Part shown: positions 1 through 8,892 of the stretch, one piece after another
Layout of the letters: each line of letters begins with the position of its first letter
Position numbering within the stretch: the first letter of the stretch is position 1
NCBI GenBank assembly: GCA_003427395.1
Contig: BFEA01000194.1
Coordinates: forward strand, 1,889,811-1,938,862
Reading direction: 5' to 3'
From: Chara braunii
Taxonomy: Eukaryota; Streptophyta; Charophyceae; Charales; Characeae
DNA length: 49,052 bases
The notes under the pieces: generated by a model
What the model was told of the DNA's origin: nothing
Databases searched by the model: none
What the model saw: the letters and a program-made list of their open reading frames with translations, nothing else
Position numbers and translations under genes: made by a program

Positions 1-91
<91 letters not shown>
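1..91. repeat. Microsatellite (TAGA)n passing into (GA)n
   Basis: Positions 1-30 are TAGA repeats and 31-91 are GA repeats. The AT-rich repeat copy 1 starts directly after it. Its second copy starts directly after a (TA)n tract, so both copies abut simple repeats. Confidence 0.97.
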
Positions 92-93
<2 letters not shown>

Positions 94-284
94 GTCAGGC
101 CGAACGTACGGAGGCCCCTAAGCTGATCCCCGAATGTTCGGGCGTTCGGGTCCCCGTACGGGGCCCGAGCTCGAAGGGTTCCGGACCCCGCAAAAAAATA
201 TTTTGGTACCTAAAAATTATTATGTTTTTCTGATTTTGTTTTTCTGAGTTCTCTGTTGTGTAAGCTACCTGTTTCGGTCGTTTT
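92..284 (+). repeat. AT-rich repeat copy 1, left part (before the PLE)
   Basis: This stretch starts with GC-rich inverted words (ttcgggcgttcgggt, ccccgtacgggg) and passes into AT-rich DNA with the words tctgattttg and gagttctctgttgtgtaagc. The same order is seen in copy 2 from about 6001 to 6150. The similarity to copy 2 resumes at about 5393 (tttcaatt, then a shared aatcggcaaag word), on the far side of the Penelope-like element, so the element split this copy. The family is not one I recognise. Confidence 0.7.
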
Positions 285-786
285 CTTGGTAGGTTTGTAA
301 TTGAATGGATAGGGCCATTTTGCATCAGGACCATTAGATAGCCTGTTTTAGTTCTACAGGAGTGCTCGGAGTTATTTGTCCTAGCTGTGGGCCTTCGGGC
401 CTTCTCTAACTTGTAGAGGCTTAGTATTTTGTTTTTTCGTCTTTTGTCGAATTCTGCTGAACTGTAGTTACCGGACCTGCACTGTACTACGGTACATGCA
501 GTGCCTGAGGTTTTGTGTGATTCACGGTATCTTCAAGGATAAGCGGAGCAATAAAAGGAAGATGTGTGATAGGTTAGACCTCTTTCGGACGGCCGCCCCC
601 CGCATTTGCGGTAGCGGTCGGCGGGTGTGTGGAACGTTTGGAGGTTTCTGGGTGTGAGGACAGTTTTGGATGTGCGTATCAATGATTATCTATCAGTCGC
701 ACTTGCACTTTGTGCTTCGCATTGTCTTACTCCTTTGCTGTGAGACTACTCTGTTATGTGTTGAGTTCCTTTCCATTATTACACTG
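285..786 (+). repeat. PLE left pseudo-LTR
   Basis: Direct repeat of 4885-5388 with few differences: for example gtaggtttgtaattgaatgg here against gtaggtttgtcattgaatgg there. It contains predicted hairpins: CTCTA/TAGAG around acttg, a GGCC/GGCC stem whose loop differs between the copies (ttc here, tac there), and a strong GCACTG/CAGTGC stem near 486-511. Similarity to the right copy stops after ttccattatt and cact, near 786. I looked for a hammerhead ribozyme core (CTGANGA followed by GAAA) on both strands and did not find one. Confidence 0.8.
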
Positions 787-914
787 TCTAAAGCGAGTGC
801 GAACTATCCTGGAGTCAACTAGCCGGGACAAGTGAACACGTTTTGACTTGCGTACCTACCTACTCTATGTGAAGTGACGAAGCGACTACGTAGACTCTGT
901 CTGCTACGCGGCTG

Positions 915-1933
915 ACGTGGCCAGCCATTGCGGGGTACGACGATCAACGAAACTGGGGTTTTGACGATCGGGACTATCGGGATAGCGGGCGGGATGCCAG
1001 GCGAGAAGGAAGGGAGTATAGGGATCGGCCCTACGAACGGGAGCCACGACGCGGTCTGGTTACTTGCTACAATGGCGGGGAGACAGGGCACTATGCGAAC
1101 CAGTACCCGCATCCGAGGTGACAGCGAAGTGCTAGACCTTCGTCATCATCGGACTCAAGGAGTGACCGAGGTACTGGTCGGCGATCGGCATCTAACGATC
1201 CGCTGGAGTCCAAGGTTGTGGAAATTGGGAAGAGCGTGGCAGCAGTCTGTCAATTCGTACAAATCGAGCAGCAAAAGAAGGCTGCTAAAGAACGAAAGAA
1301 GATGGAGAAGAAGGAAGCTGAGAAACGTGCTGAAGCAGAGAAACAGTAGTTGGAACAGAGACGCAAGAAGGAGGAGAAGGTACGTAAGGAGTTGGAGAAA
1401 TTCGAGGAAGTCAACAAACAGGTTGACATCAAGGTTGCCCTTCGAGTTGGTGAGCTGAGTGAGCGTACGCACAATTGTGCATTTCGGAGAAGAGGAAGCG
1501 CGGGCCAGAGCTGGTTTTTGAAGATAGTCCGCCAATGGAGCAGCCGCCGAAGCGAACACCCCGAAAGTGGAAGAAACCGGCCAAGTTGACGGAACGCCTC
1601 ACGTGTTCGAAAGCGAGGAGACAGGCGAATATCACACCGAAGAAGACCACACCGTCAATCCGAAAGAAGACAGTAACGCTCGGAGTTGTTAATTGCTTGA
1701 AGTTTGAGAAGAAGATCATGAACGACTTGAAGGGGCTCGATGCGCTAGTGTTGCAAAACATATGTCGGGACGAAGGCATCGCGTATAACGGTAAGTTTGA
1801 GTCTATTTTTAACATAGCTGCGCATCAGGCATAGCTGACCTACGGTCCGGAAGACGAGGAGGCGGGGACTACGCAGCAGGAAGTCGCTAGTATCGAGGAA
1901 GCTGTCGATGAGACGCCCAATGGTGATGAGTGA
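915..1933 (+). pseudogene. PLE first coding part: CCHC-knuckle / coiled-coil / SAP-like, decayed
   Basis: Read in frame from about 915, the translation is first rich in Arg, Asp and Tyr. It then has a CCHC-like knuckle at 1065-1106 (CYNGGETGHYANQY), in which the second Cys is Gly and the last Cys is Tyr. A highly charged Lys/Glu helix likely to form a coiled coil follows at about 1255-1430. The reading then shifts frame near 1475 into a basic stretch and a SAP-like helix-turn-helix (about 1724-1820, core DALVLQNICRDEGIAYNGKF), and ends in an acidic tail at 1931. Stops at 1119, 1347 and 1832 interrupt it. SAP and knuckle domains bind nucleic acid, so a role in packaging or target binding of element RNA is plausible but is inference. 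The start is unclear because no ATG sits where homology would put it. From 1475 on, this part is in the same frame as the endonuclease part, so the TGA at 1931 may be a mutation inside one long polyprotein. Confidence 0.6.
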
Positions 1934-4815
1934 TGTGCTTACAGTATTGCTGATCTTTGGGATATTGCTAATGGACTAACTAAGTTGCGAGCACTCTTGG
2001 GTTACGTGGATGAGAGGATTGAGGAACTATGTCGTCTCGTTATTGTCCGATTATCTTTTACTGGCGTTATTCGGTGGACACAAAAGTGTCTAAACTCTTG
2101 GATCCGTTTGTTTGAATGCTACGGTACAGAGTTTGTTAACTTGCGTCGATGTGTGTACATAGCTGTCTCACCGTACTGCAAATCTCAATATGTCGGAAAG
2201 AGTACCCGACATCTCGACGTACGCTGGAGAGAACATACTTATGCGTGTAAAACACGTAAGCCGAATCATTTTTATTGTTGGCTTAGCATCTTTGGACTTG
2301 ATAAGTATGTGTTGATCCCAGTCGATACGATCGATGATGATGAACTTGTTAAGTCGGAGAGCGTGTACATCAAACAGTGGTCGCCGTTTCTTAACACATC
2401 AGGAGTTAAGAAGTCAGTAAGGAATCAGAAATCTCGTAAGGGCAGGAGAGAGAGAGCTAGGGAAGGTAAGGGACAAGGGGATTTGGAACGAACAATTGCC
2501 CCTCTGCACTTTCACATTGGATCTTCTCAAGTTTGGAAGCTCGACTTGTACGGCATTCTCAAGAGTCGAGGTAATACTAAAGGATTGTTTGAAATTTTCT
2601 GTAGCGGTGGTAATATGTGGCAGACGTCTTGGAAAGCCATATCACGAACCTTTGGGAGGACTAAGCTGACTAGGGATAGCCATATATGTCTACTCAAGGA
2701 TGCTAAGACCTGGTTTGAGGATGGTGGGCCCATTGTTGTGGAATTTGTGGTTATGTGGAAACCCTAGTCCGGGTATCTTAAATCCTTCTTGATTTCAATT
2801 CTTAAGAATCCATGTAAATTGAATGATGTTTATACGTGGAGTATGAAATCTATGCTGCGTCTGTATAATGTGGTCAAAGACTTTTCCAGAAAGTCGACGC
2901 GAAAGTACCTTCGCCGCTTACTGTCTCGTGTATTTTCGGACAAGTTCGGACTTAGTCTTAGTGCGGATCTTTTGGTGAAGATTAAGTTTGATGACCGGCT
3001 GAGCCTATGTGAGCTTCGCAAACTGGTGAACGATACGTTGATGGGTTGTGACCTGCCCCTTTGTTTCATACATCGTGCACGTAACAAGACCCAGATAGTT
3101 TGGCAAAAAAACCGAACTGTCGAGGAATTGTTGCATAATCACCGAGCCTTTGCAGCTCGGAAAGTGCTGACCTGCCAGTGCGCAGGATTACCCTATCCCC
3201 AGATGGATGGGCATGTGCATTTTCGTCTGAACGAGGGTTTTGTCGATCAGCCACTGTTGGTCAATGCCAACAATATCCCTAAGGCTCAAATACCTGATCG
3301 ATTGTCTCAGTTACGTCGTGAAATTGTGTCCGGATTTCGTGAATGGAGAAATTTGCGTGGTGAGGTTCCTTGTATTCCTGATAAGATGTTATCTAACTGT
3401 ATGATCAGTAATGACAATAATCCTGGGAATACCTTATCTATGACTGATGTTGATGCCCTGAAGAAACGGTTTGATGGTCTCGTACTAACCCCTCTGGATC
3501 GCAATCCTGGGGAAACTGTAGTCATGTGCCCTAAGATCTATTACGAGGCCACGCTTGACATGTTTGTGAGGAACTCGGGTTACAGGATTATGTTAGCCAA
3601 GGAGTGTGTGCTCTTGCGGGAGATTTGTGAGGATATGCGAGCGGCTGGTTTGCAAAAATTCGCTCGATGGGATAACAAAGGACATCTTGGATCAGCTTAC
3701 ATTATCCCAAAACACAAAGACGTGACTAGGTACCGGCCTATTTGCCCAACCTTCTATGAACCAATGGTTCGAACTGGGAGGGTTGTGGCAAGAGGGCTAA
3801 ATTTCCTACTCTCAGCTATCCCACGGGACTTGCACTTTAACCTCCAAGCAGTTTCTTTGCTGACGTCAAGACTTGACCGAGTCAACGATAGGATCCGTCG
3901 CCTTGAACCGATTAAGGATCTAACGGTGTTGTCCTTCGACATTAAGGACATGTTTAGTAGATTGCCGCATGTTGATATTTTGCGGGCGGTTGATTGGCTA
4001 TTTGACTACCATAGCAAGAAGGACCGTACGTTTGTACGAGTCAACACGAGAGGCAAAGGATCTACTTTCGGAAAAACGACAGGGGCTGATCATTGGAGAT
4101 TGCTGGAATTCAAGGAGATCATTTCCTTTTTGCGGATTGACTTGAAGCACACCTACACGTATGCCACTGACCTTGTAGTTAGACAGGATGTGGGTATTCC
4201 AATGGGAAAAGCAACTAGTCCGCCACTGGCCTGTATTCCATGTAGTTACGCTGAGTTCTTATTTCTGAGGAGCTTGGGTAAGCGCAGTAGGCAGGTATTT
4301 GGGATACGACTGGTTGATGACGTCATACTTATCACGGCGTCATTATCATACGGTAGTCAGGAATGGGTCTTGCAACAGTTGGGAAGTGTTACCCCGAGAA
4401 TCTGAGTCTTAAAAAGACTGATTGTGGAACTGGCATTTTAGATTTCTTAGGCTGTGAAGTAAGGTGTCGCGTTACTTATCCTTACTTGGGATCAGTACAA
4501 ATGTCACAAAATGAATCCAGCATCTGGAATAGTGACGCCCTGGAGATTAAGAATGGCCAGTCCTTCCGTTCATGGGGCAGTAAACAACAAAAAAGCGCTA
4601 CGATTGGTAGCTACTTGAGCCGAATTGATCAGAACACTTCCATCAGAAGCGAGATTCCTGGGCGTGTGTTGTCCTTGAGACGTGAACTGAGACTGAAAGA
4701 TTTCCCCATGGATTTCTTTGATAGGGTGTTGCGAAAGTTCGCTTTCCAAAGGGACGAAGTGTGGAACCAAACTGTGAAGCTACTATGTAGCCACAATTTG
4801 CCCGGACAGGGCTGA
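1934..4815 (+). pseudogene. PLE endonuclease-reverse transcriptase (GIY-YIG then RT), decayed
   Basis: The GIY-YIG nuclease is at about 2150-2404. It shows a CVYIAVS start (GIY position), YVGKS (YIG position), an Arg/His pair in RHLDVRWREH, the acidic residue in KSESVYI and the closing Asn of FLNTSG. The PLE reverse transcriptase follows at about 3480-4500: an LDRNPGETVV box, YIIPKHKD and RYRPICP, motif A FDIKDMFSRLPH (Asp codon at 3938), motif B GIPMGKATSPP, motif C RLVDD at about 4307-4321, and a YPENLSLKKTD...DFLGCEV tail. The last part lies one frame over after a shift near 4375. A TAG at 2765 splits the endonuclease linker from the RT, but both sides are in one frame. The enzyme would nick target DNA and copy element RNA from the nick. 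Domain order and motif content fit a permuted PLE. No start codon stands out, because the frame is open back to the TGA at 1931. Confidence 0.85.
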
Positions 4816-4884
4816 CATCGATCTTAGGTCCGCAGTACTGTTTTTTTTTCTTGTTTTTCGTTTTTGTCGTTGTCTTTCTCTCCT

Positions 4885-5388
4885 TTTCTTAGTAGGTTTG
4901 TCATTGAATGGACAGGGCCATTTTGCATCAGGACCATTAGATAGCCTGTTTTAGTTCTACAGGAGTGCTCGGAGTTATTTGTCCTAGCTGTGGGCCTACG
5001 GGCCTTCTCTAACTTGTAGAGGCGTAGTATTTTGTTTTGTTGTTTTTTGTCGGATTCTGCTTAACTGTAGTTACCAGACCAGCACTGTACTACGGTACAT
5101 GCAGTGCCTGAGGTTTTGTGTGATTCACCGTACCTTCCAGGATAAGTGGAGCAATAAAAGGAAGACGTGCGATAGGTTAGACCTCTTTCGGACGACCGCC
5201 CCACGCATTTGCAGTAGCGGTCGGCGGGTGTGTGGAACGTTTGGAGGTTTCTGGGTGCGAGGACGGTTTTGGATGTGAGTATCAATGATTATCTATCAGT
5301 CGCACTTGCACTTTGTGCTTCGCATTGTCTTACTCCTTTGCTGTGAGACTACTCTACTATGTGTTGAGTTCCTTTCCATTATTGCACT
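4885..5388 (+). repeat. PLE right pseudo-LTR
   Basis: Second copy of 285-786. It contains the same hairpins and the same bipartite GC stem near 5088-5106. Where the left copy reads gggccttcgggcc this one reads gggcctacgggcc, so the stem is kept and only the loop differs. Its end is followed by a short duplicated attgcact, after which the host repeat resumes. Confidence 0.8.
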
Positions 5389-5823
5389 ATTGCACTTTCA
5401 ATTTTGAAGTCATTCTGTGGATCCAAACAATAATTAAAAATCGGCAAAGATGGTGATGTCAAAACTTGCTTTCCCACTTACTAATTTGTTTTTTTTTTCT
5501 TTTCACTTTTTCTTTTCCCTTTATTTCGGGGCCTGAAAAAAAAGATTATTTTTTCAAACTTTATTTGTAGGTTCTCTATCATGTAAGATACATGTGTATA
5601 AAATTTCATGGCATTTTACAAAGCCAAAAATAAATGAAAAATCGCCAAAGATGCGGTGTCAAAAACTTGCTCGCCCACTCAATAATTTTATTCTCGTTTT
5701 ATTTTTTCTTATTTTCATTAATATTATTTATTTTTCGTATTTGATTTTTATTTCAAATTTGGTAAGAAATTTGGATATACTGTTGAGGCAAATGTTGTTT
5801 AGTTTATTTTTCTGCATGACATA
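5389..5823 (+). repeat. AT-rich repeat copy 1, right part (after the PLE)
   Basis: It contains two passes of a sub-unit with the words aatcggcaaagatgg / aatcgccaaagatg and gtgtcaaaa, then a terminal stretch with caaatttggtaagaaatttgg and gtttagttta. Copy 2 shows the same order at 6170-6600. No coding potential is seen. Confidence 0.65.
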
Positions 5824-5867
5824 GTGCTTTTCAGAATTTTTGAAAACTTTTTTTTTTTTTTTTTTTT

Positions 5868-6603
5868 TTTATTGGTTCCGCGTTTGGCCGAACGACCGAA
5901 CGCGTCGAGAGGGGTTCCCAAACATTCGGGCGTTCGGGTTTGGGTGTTCGGCCCGTCTCGAATGCCGGCAACCCTGTATATATATATATATATATACAGG
6001 GTTATCAGCCCGTACGTACGGGCGTTCGGGGTCCCGTACGGGGTCCGAACCCGACGGCGTTCGGCCCCCGCCAAAAATTACTTCGGGGCCTAGAAATATT
6101 TTTTTTTTCTGATTTGTTTTTTGTGAGTTCTCTATGCCGTGAGGTACACGCCTATAAATTTTCAATTCATTTGGCTCAGCCAAATAAAAACAAAAAATCG
6201 GCAAAGACGGCGGTGTCAAAACGTGCTTGCCCATATTTTTTTCAGTTTTAACTTTTTGTTTTCATTTTAGTTCGGGGTCTAAACAATTTTATTATTTTTT
6301 GAAACTTTTTTTTTGTGTTTTGCATTATGTGAACTAGACATATCTAAATTTTCAGGGCATGTAGCTATTCCAAAAAACAATGAAAAATCGCCAAAGATGG
6401 CGGTGTCGAAAACGTGCTCGCGAACTCATTAAATTCAATTCTTTTTTTATTTTTTGTTATTTTTATTATTAGTATTTATTTTTCGAAATTTATTTTTATT
6501 TCAAATTTGGCAAGGAATTTGGATGTAATGCTTAGACAAATCTTGTTTAGTTTAGTTTTTTTCATAACATATCCTTGCCAAATAATGCTCAGCCAAATAA
6601 TGC
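5868..6603 (+). repeat. AT-rich repeat copy 2 (uninterrupted)
   Basis: Head-to-tail second copy of the repeat that the PLE entered. From 6001 onward it follows copy 1: GC-rich inverted words, then gagttctctatgccgtgagg, then two sub-units with aatcggcaaagac and aatcgccaaagatgg, then a tail with caaatttggcaaggaatttgg. Its first 100 bases (5868-5972) are a GC-rich inverted-repeat-like region ahead of the (TA)n palindrome. A poly(T) run at about 5849-5870 precedes it. Confidence 0.65.
5970..6003. repeat. 34-bp perfect palindrome: aaccctg (TA)10 cagggtt
   Basis: AACCCTG at 5970-5976 and CAGGGTT at 5997-6003 flank ten TA units exactly, so the whole 34 bp can form a cruciform. It could be two inverted element ends meeting at a TA tract. 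This is direct sequence observation, and the origin is inference. Confidence 0.9.
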
Positions 6604-6641
6604 TCAGACAAATCTTGTTATGAAGAAAAATAAACTAAACA

Positions 6642-7560
6642 TGGCCTTGGAACACACTTCCCCTCTATGGGTGGTGTCGGCGGCCTACAATAATCCCAAG
6701 CGCTGTGCCTACGCGCGAGCCTGGCGATCCCATAACTTTTAGACACTGGGGCGGCGAGACGTCGCGCGTAGGGCTCTGATATAAAACTGCGCGGCCGCAG
6801 GCCAATCCTACGCCAACCACTGATGCCAATCATACGTGGTAACCGCGGCTCCGGCCTCGCGATATTGAATGGCTGAAGGAACACATCGCGAGGGGCTACC
6901 CCTAACGTTATTGAACAGCTGAAGGACACGCTGTTCGGCCCTCGCGATATTCCTGCCTTTCAGGTGGAGTGTCCCGCCGACCAAAGTAAATAGGCTCTAT
7001 GCGAGGGGAGACTCCTCCCCTTCAGGGCCTAGGGCTTGGGGTGTCCTGGACAAGGACCTTGAATCCCGGCCGAGGACCAACGTCCGACTAAAAAAAACCC
7101 CAAGACGCAAGTCGGCAGAAGGGAGGGTCTTCCCTGTCTCTCAATCCCAACTTTCACGCGGAGGATAACATGGCCTCTTAGGCTTCCCGAGCACTCATCG
7201 TATATATACTCACGCATACATACAAAAGGGGGAGAGAGTTGTGACGGTCACTTCTCACAGTCACAGTGAGACTCCTCACAACCATATATACGTATATGGA
7301 GTCGCAGGCAATCCAAATCCCAAAATCCGAATCACAAGACATACCTGCAATCACACCAAGAATCGAACGACAAAGCACGCACTACACGAACTCAACCTCA
7401 ACCATTCTCTATGCTTATACCCCTTTCGCTTTAGCCATGCAAGCCCCATCTGCCGGTCCAACCAACCTCAATTAAATAGTCAGTACCTTTGTTAAATGAC
7501 CATTCAATAAAAGTCCGGGTGAAACCCTTAACAAACAGTAAAACCACCAGGGCTAAAGCC
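6642..7560 (-). other. LTR segment without genes; TATAAAA-bearing word
   Basis: No coding signal. The stretch holds a GC-rich part with the word gatataaaactgcg near 6779 (plus strand), whose counterpart is at about 28886. The rest is unremarkable and matches 28751-29670 closely. Confidence 0.5.
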
Positions 7561-7589
7561 TTTTAGGTTGAGTATGGAGGGTGAGTTGG

Positions 7590-7702
7590 GATTGAGTCGA
7601 AGACCGACGAGTCGACAACCGACCTGTTATCTGTGATAACAGAAGACGATCCTCAAGGGATCAAGTTGAATCTAGTTCTGATCTTGAATCGAACGATCAA
7701 GA
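7590..7702. other. Cluster of three perfect hairpins in the LTR
   Basis: CTGTTATC/GATAACAG with a 3-nt loop at 7624-7642, GATCC/GGATC with loop tcaag at 7648-7662, and TCTTGA/TCAAGA with a 9-nt loop at 7682-7702. In the right LTR (29733-29813) the first stem is identical while its loop reads agt instead of tgt, and the second is also identical. The third has lost its closing pair there (tcaaaa). Confidence 0.75.
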
Positions 7703-7900
7703 CGACCTGTAACATATGACATGCCAATCCCCAAGCTGAGATCATGAGTGTATGGAAAATACAACTCCATAGCATATTCTCACTCCTAGCTAGCTAAGCC
7801 TGAATCTACCTTGAGGCGGTGCTCAAAGCAAAGGCAGACCCTGGTTAAATCTCCCCTATTCAGGATGGATTGCCAAAATTGCCACCTGTCAAAATATAAC

Positions 7901-8230
7901 CTAACTCCTCCAAATCCAGAAAATTTCGGCAGCGCTTCCGGTAGGGAAAGTGCCTTTCCATAATTTATATAAGCTCAAACGTCACACGCAGGAGTAATCT
8001 ATGACTCTTTGAACGTCAAGTTTTGTCTAACTCTCTGAATTGATAAAAATTTGGGCAGCACCCCTTTTAGAATTGGGGATTTTCTAGATTTATACCAAGT
8101 CAAAATTGAAGTCGGCCCCCAACCTTGAGTCGAATTTAGACAAAATCTGACTAACCCCTTAGTTTCGCAACAATTTCGGCAGCACTCCCCCTAGAAAAGT
8201 GCTCTCCCAAAATTTATACAAAGCCAAGTT
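7901..8230. repeat. ~120-bp tandem repeats, units 1-3 (left LTR)
   Basis: Three units start near 7901, 8029 and 8149. Each has taactc..aat, then aaatttcggcagc or aaatttgggcagc, a variable centre, and a close with atttatacaag or a similar word. The centre is often self-complementary, for example CCCC/GGGG in unit 2 and GCACT/AGTGC in unit 3. Units 4 and 5 lie beyond the LINE. Confidence 0.8.
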
Positions 8231-8281
8231 TAGAACCTGAGGCTAATTTTTTTTTATTTTTTTTTTAAACAGATCCCTCCA

Positions 8282-8319
8282 GTGCTAGCGATGCTGATAA
8301 GAGCAGACACCGCTAGCAC
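8282..8319 (-). other. Stem-loop at the LINE 3' end
   Basis: GTGCTAGCG (8282-8290) and CGCTAGCAC (8311-8319) are perfect inverted repeats with a 20-nt loop, 15-35 bases from the poly(A). A 3' stem-loop near the tail is the recognition site for the reverse transcriptase in some LINEs. That role here is inference. Confidence 0.7.
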
Positions 8320-8892
8320 CTGGGGATAGGCTCCATCTATTGGTGGGGAGCATCACCTGCTGGAAAGCGGGTCCAGCGTCCCTGGTGAGAGTACATCATA
8401 AAACTTCAGAATAGGAAAGATCCTGCCAGCATTGATTGCCCTGGGGCCCAGGGGATTGACTAAGTAGGGGGAGAGCCTCTTCGCCTTACAGCGCCAGATT
8501 CCTACAGCTACACACTGACTCCCTCTTCTCGCAATTAGCCCCAGTCTCATTCTTAGGAATACTCAGACTAGACTCCTAAGAATCCAAAGAAAATTGCAAC
8601 AGCATGTGGTTTCTCAATCCTTGATTGGTTCAGGGTTCCGAGAGAAGTCTATGGGGGGCACCAGTAGGGCCTCCTCTCGTCACCTTGTCCATCCCTCTTC
8701 AACTTTCGCTACTTCAGATAAAAAACAGAATGAGCTGAGATGTCTACCAACCCTCCCGGGGGGCAGCCACCCAATAGTCATGATGTCATGTTGTCGTCAC
8801 GCAATAACCTCCATCAGGGCAAGGGGATGGGGTGGGAATGGGTCTGGGAAATCGGATGGGTCTCTCATCGGGAAGGATGGGTCAATGTTGGT
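8320..8892 (-). other. LINE 3' untranslated region
   Basis: Between the 3' hairpin and the coding remnant. No domain is recognised in either strand. It is absent from the right LTR, so it belongs to the LINE. Confidence 0.55.

Larger units (their letters stand above)
285..5388 (+). mobile_element. Penelope-like retroelement with N-terminal GIY-YIG endonuclease
   Basis: A 5.1 kb element bounded by direct repeats of about 0.5 kb (285-786 and 4885-5388), the pseudo-LTR arrangement typical of Penelope-like elements. Inside, on the plus strand, are a first coding part with a nucleic-acid-binding look (about 915-1933) and a second with a GIY-YIG endonuclease followed by a PLE-type reverse transcriptase (1934-4815). 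Canonical PLEs carry GIY-YIG after the reverse transcriptase. The permuted order seen here is known from a deep PLE clade (Naiad/Chlamys types) reported from protists, invertebrates and the green lineage. The copy is dead: it has in-frame stops at 1119, 1347, 1832, 1931 and 2765, and frameshifts near 1475 and 4375. It sits inside an AT-rich repeat whose uninterrupted second copy lies at 5868-6600. I see no clear target-site duplication. Confidence 0.85.

Noticed and set aside
285-786. Hammerhead ribozyme in the pseudo-LTR
   Set aside because: ctgaggt and the minus-strand CTGATGC come near the core but lack the essential A and the GAAA partner.
7600-7640. Hammerhead-like core near ccgacgagtcgac
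   Set aside because: The U of CUGA would be C and the GAAA strand is absent.
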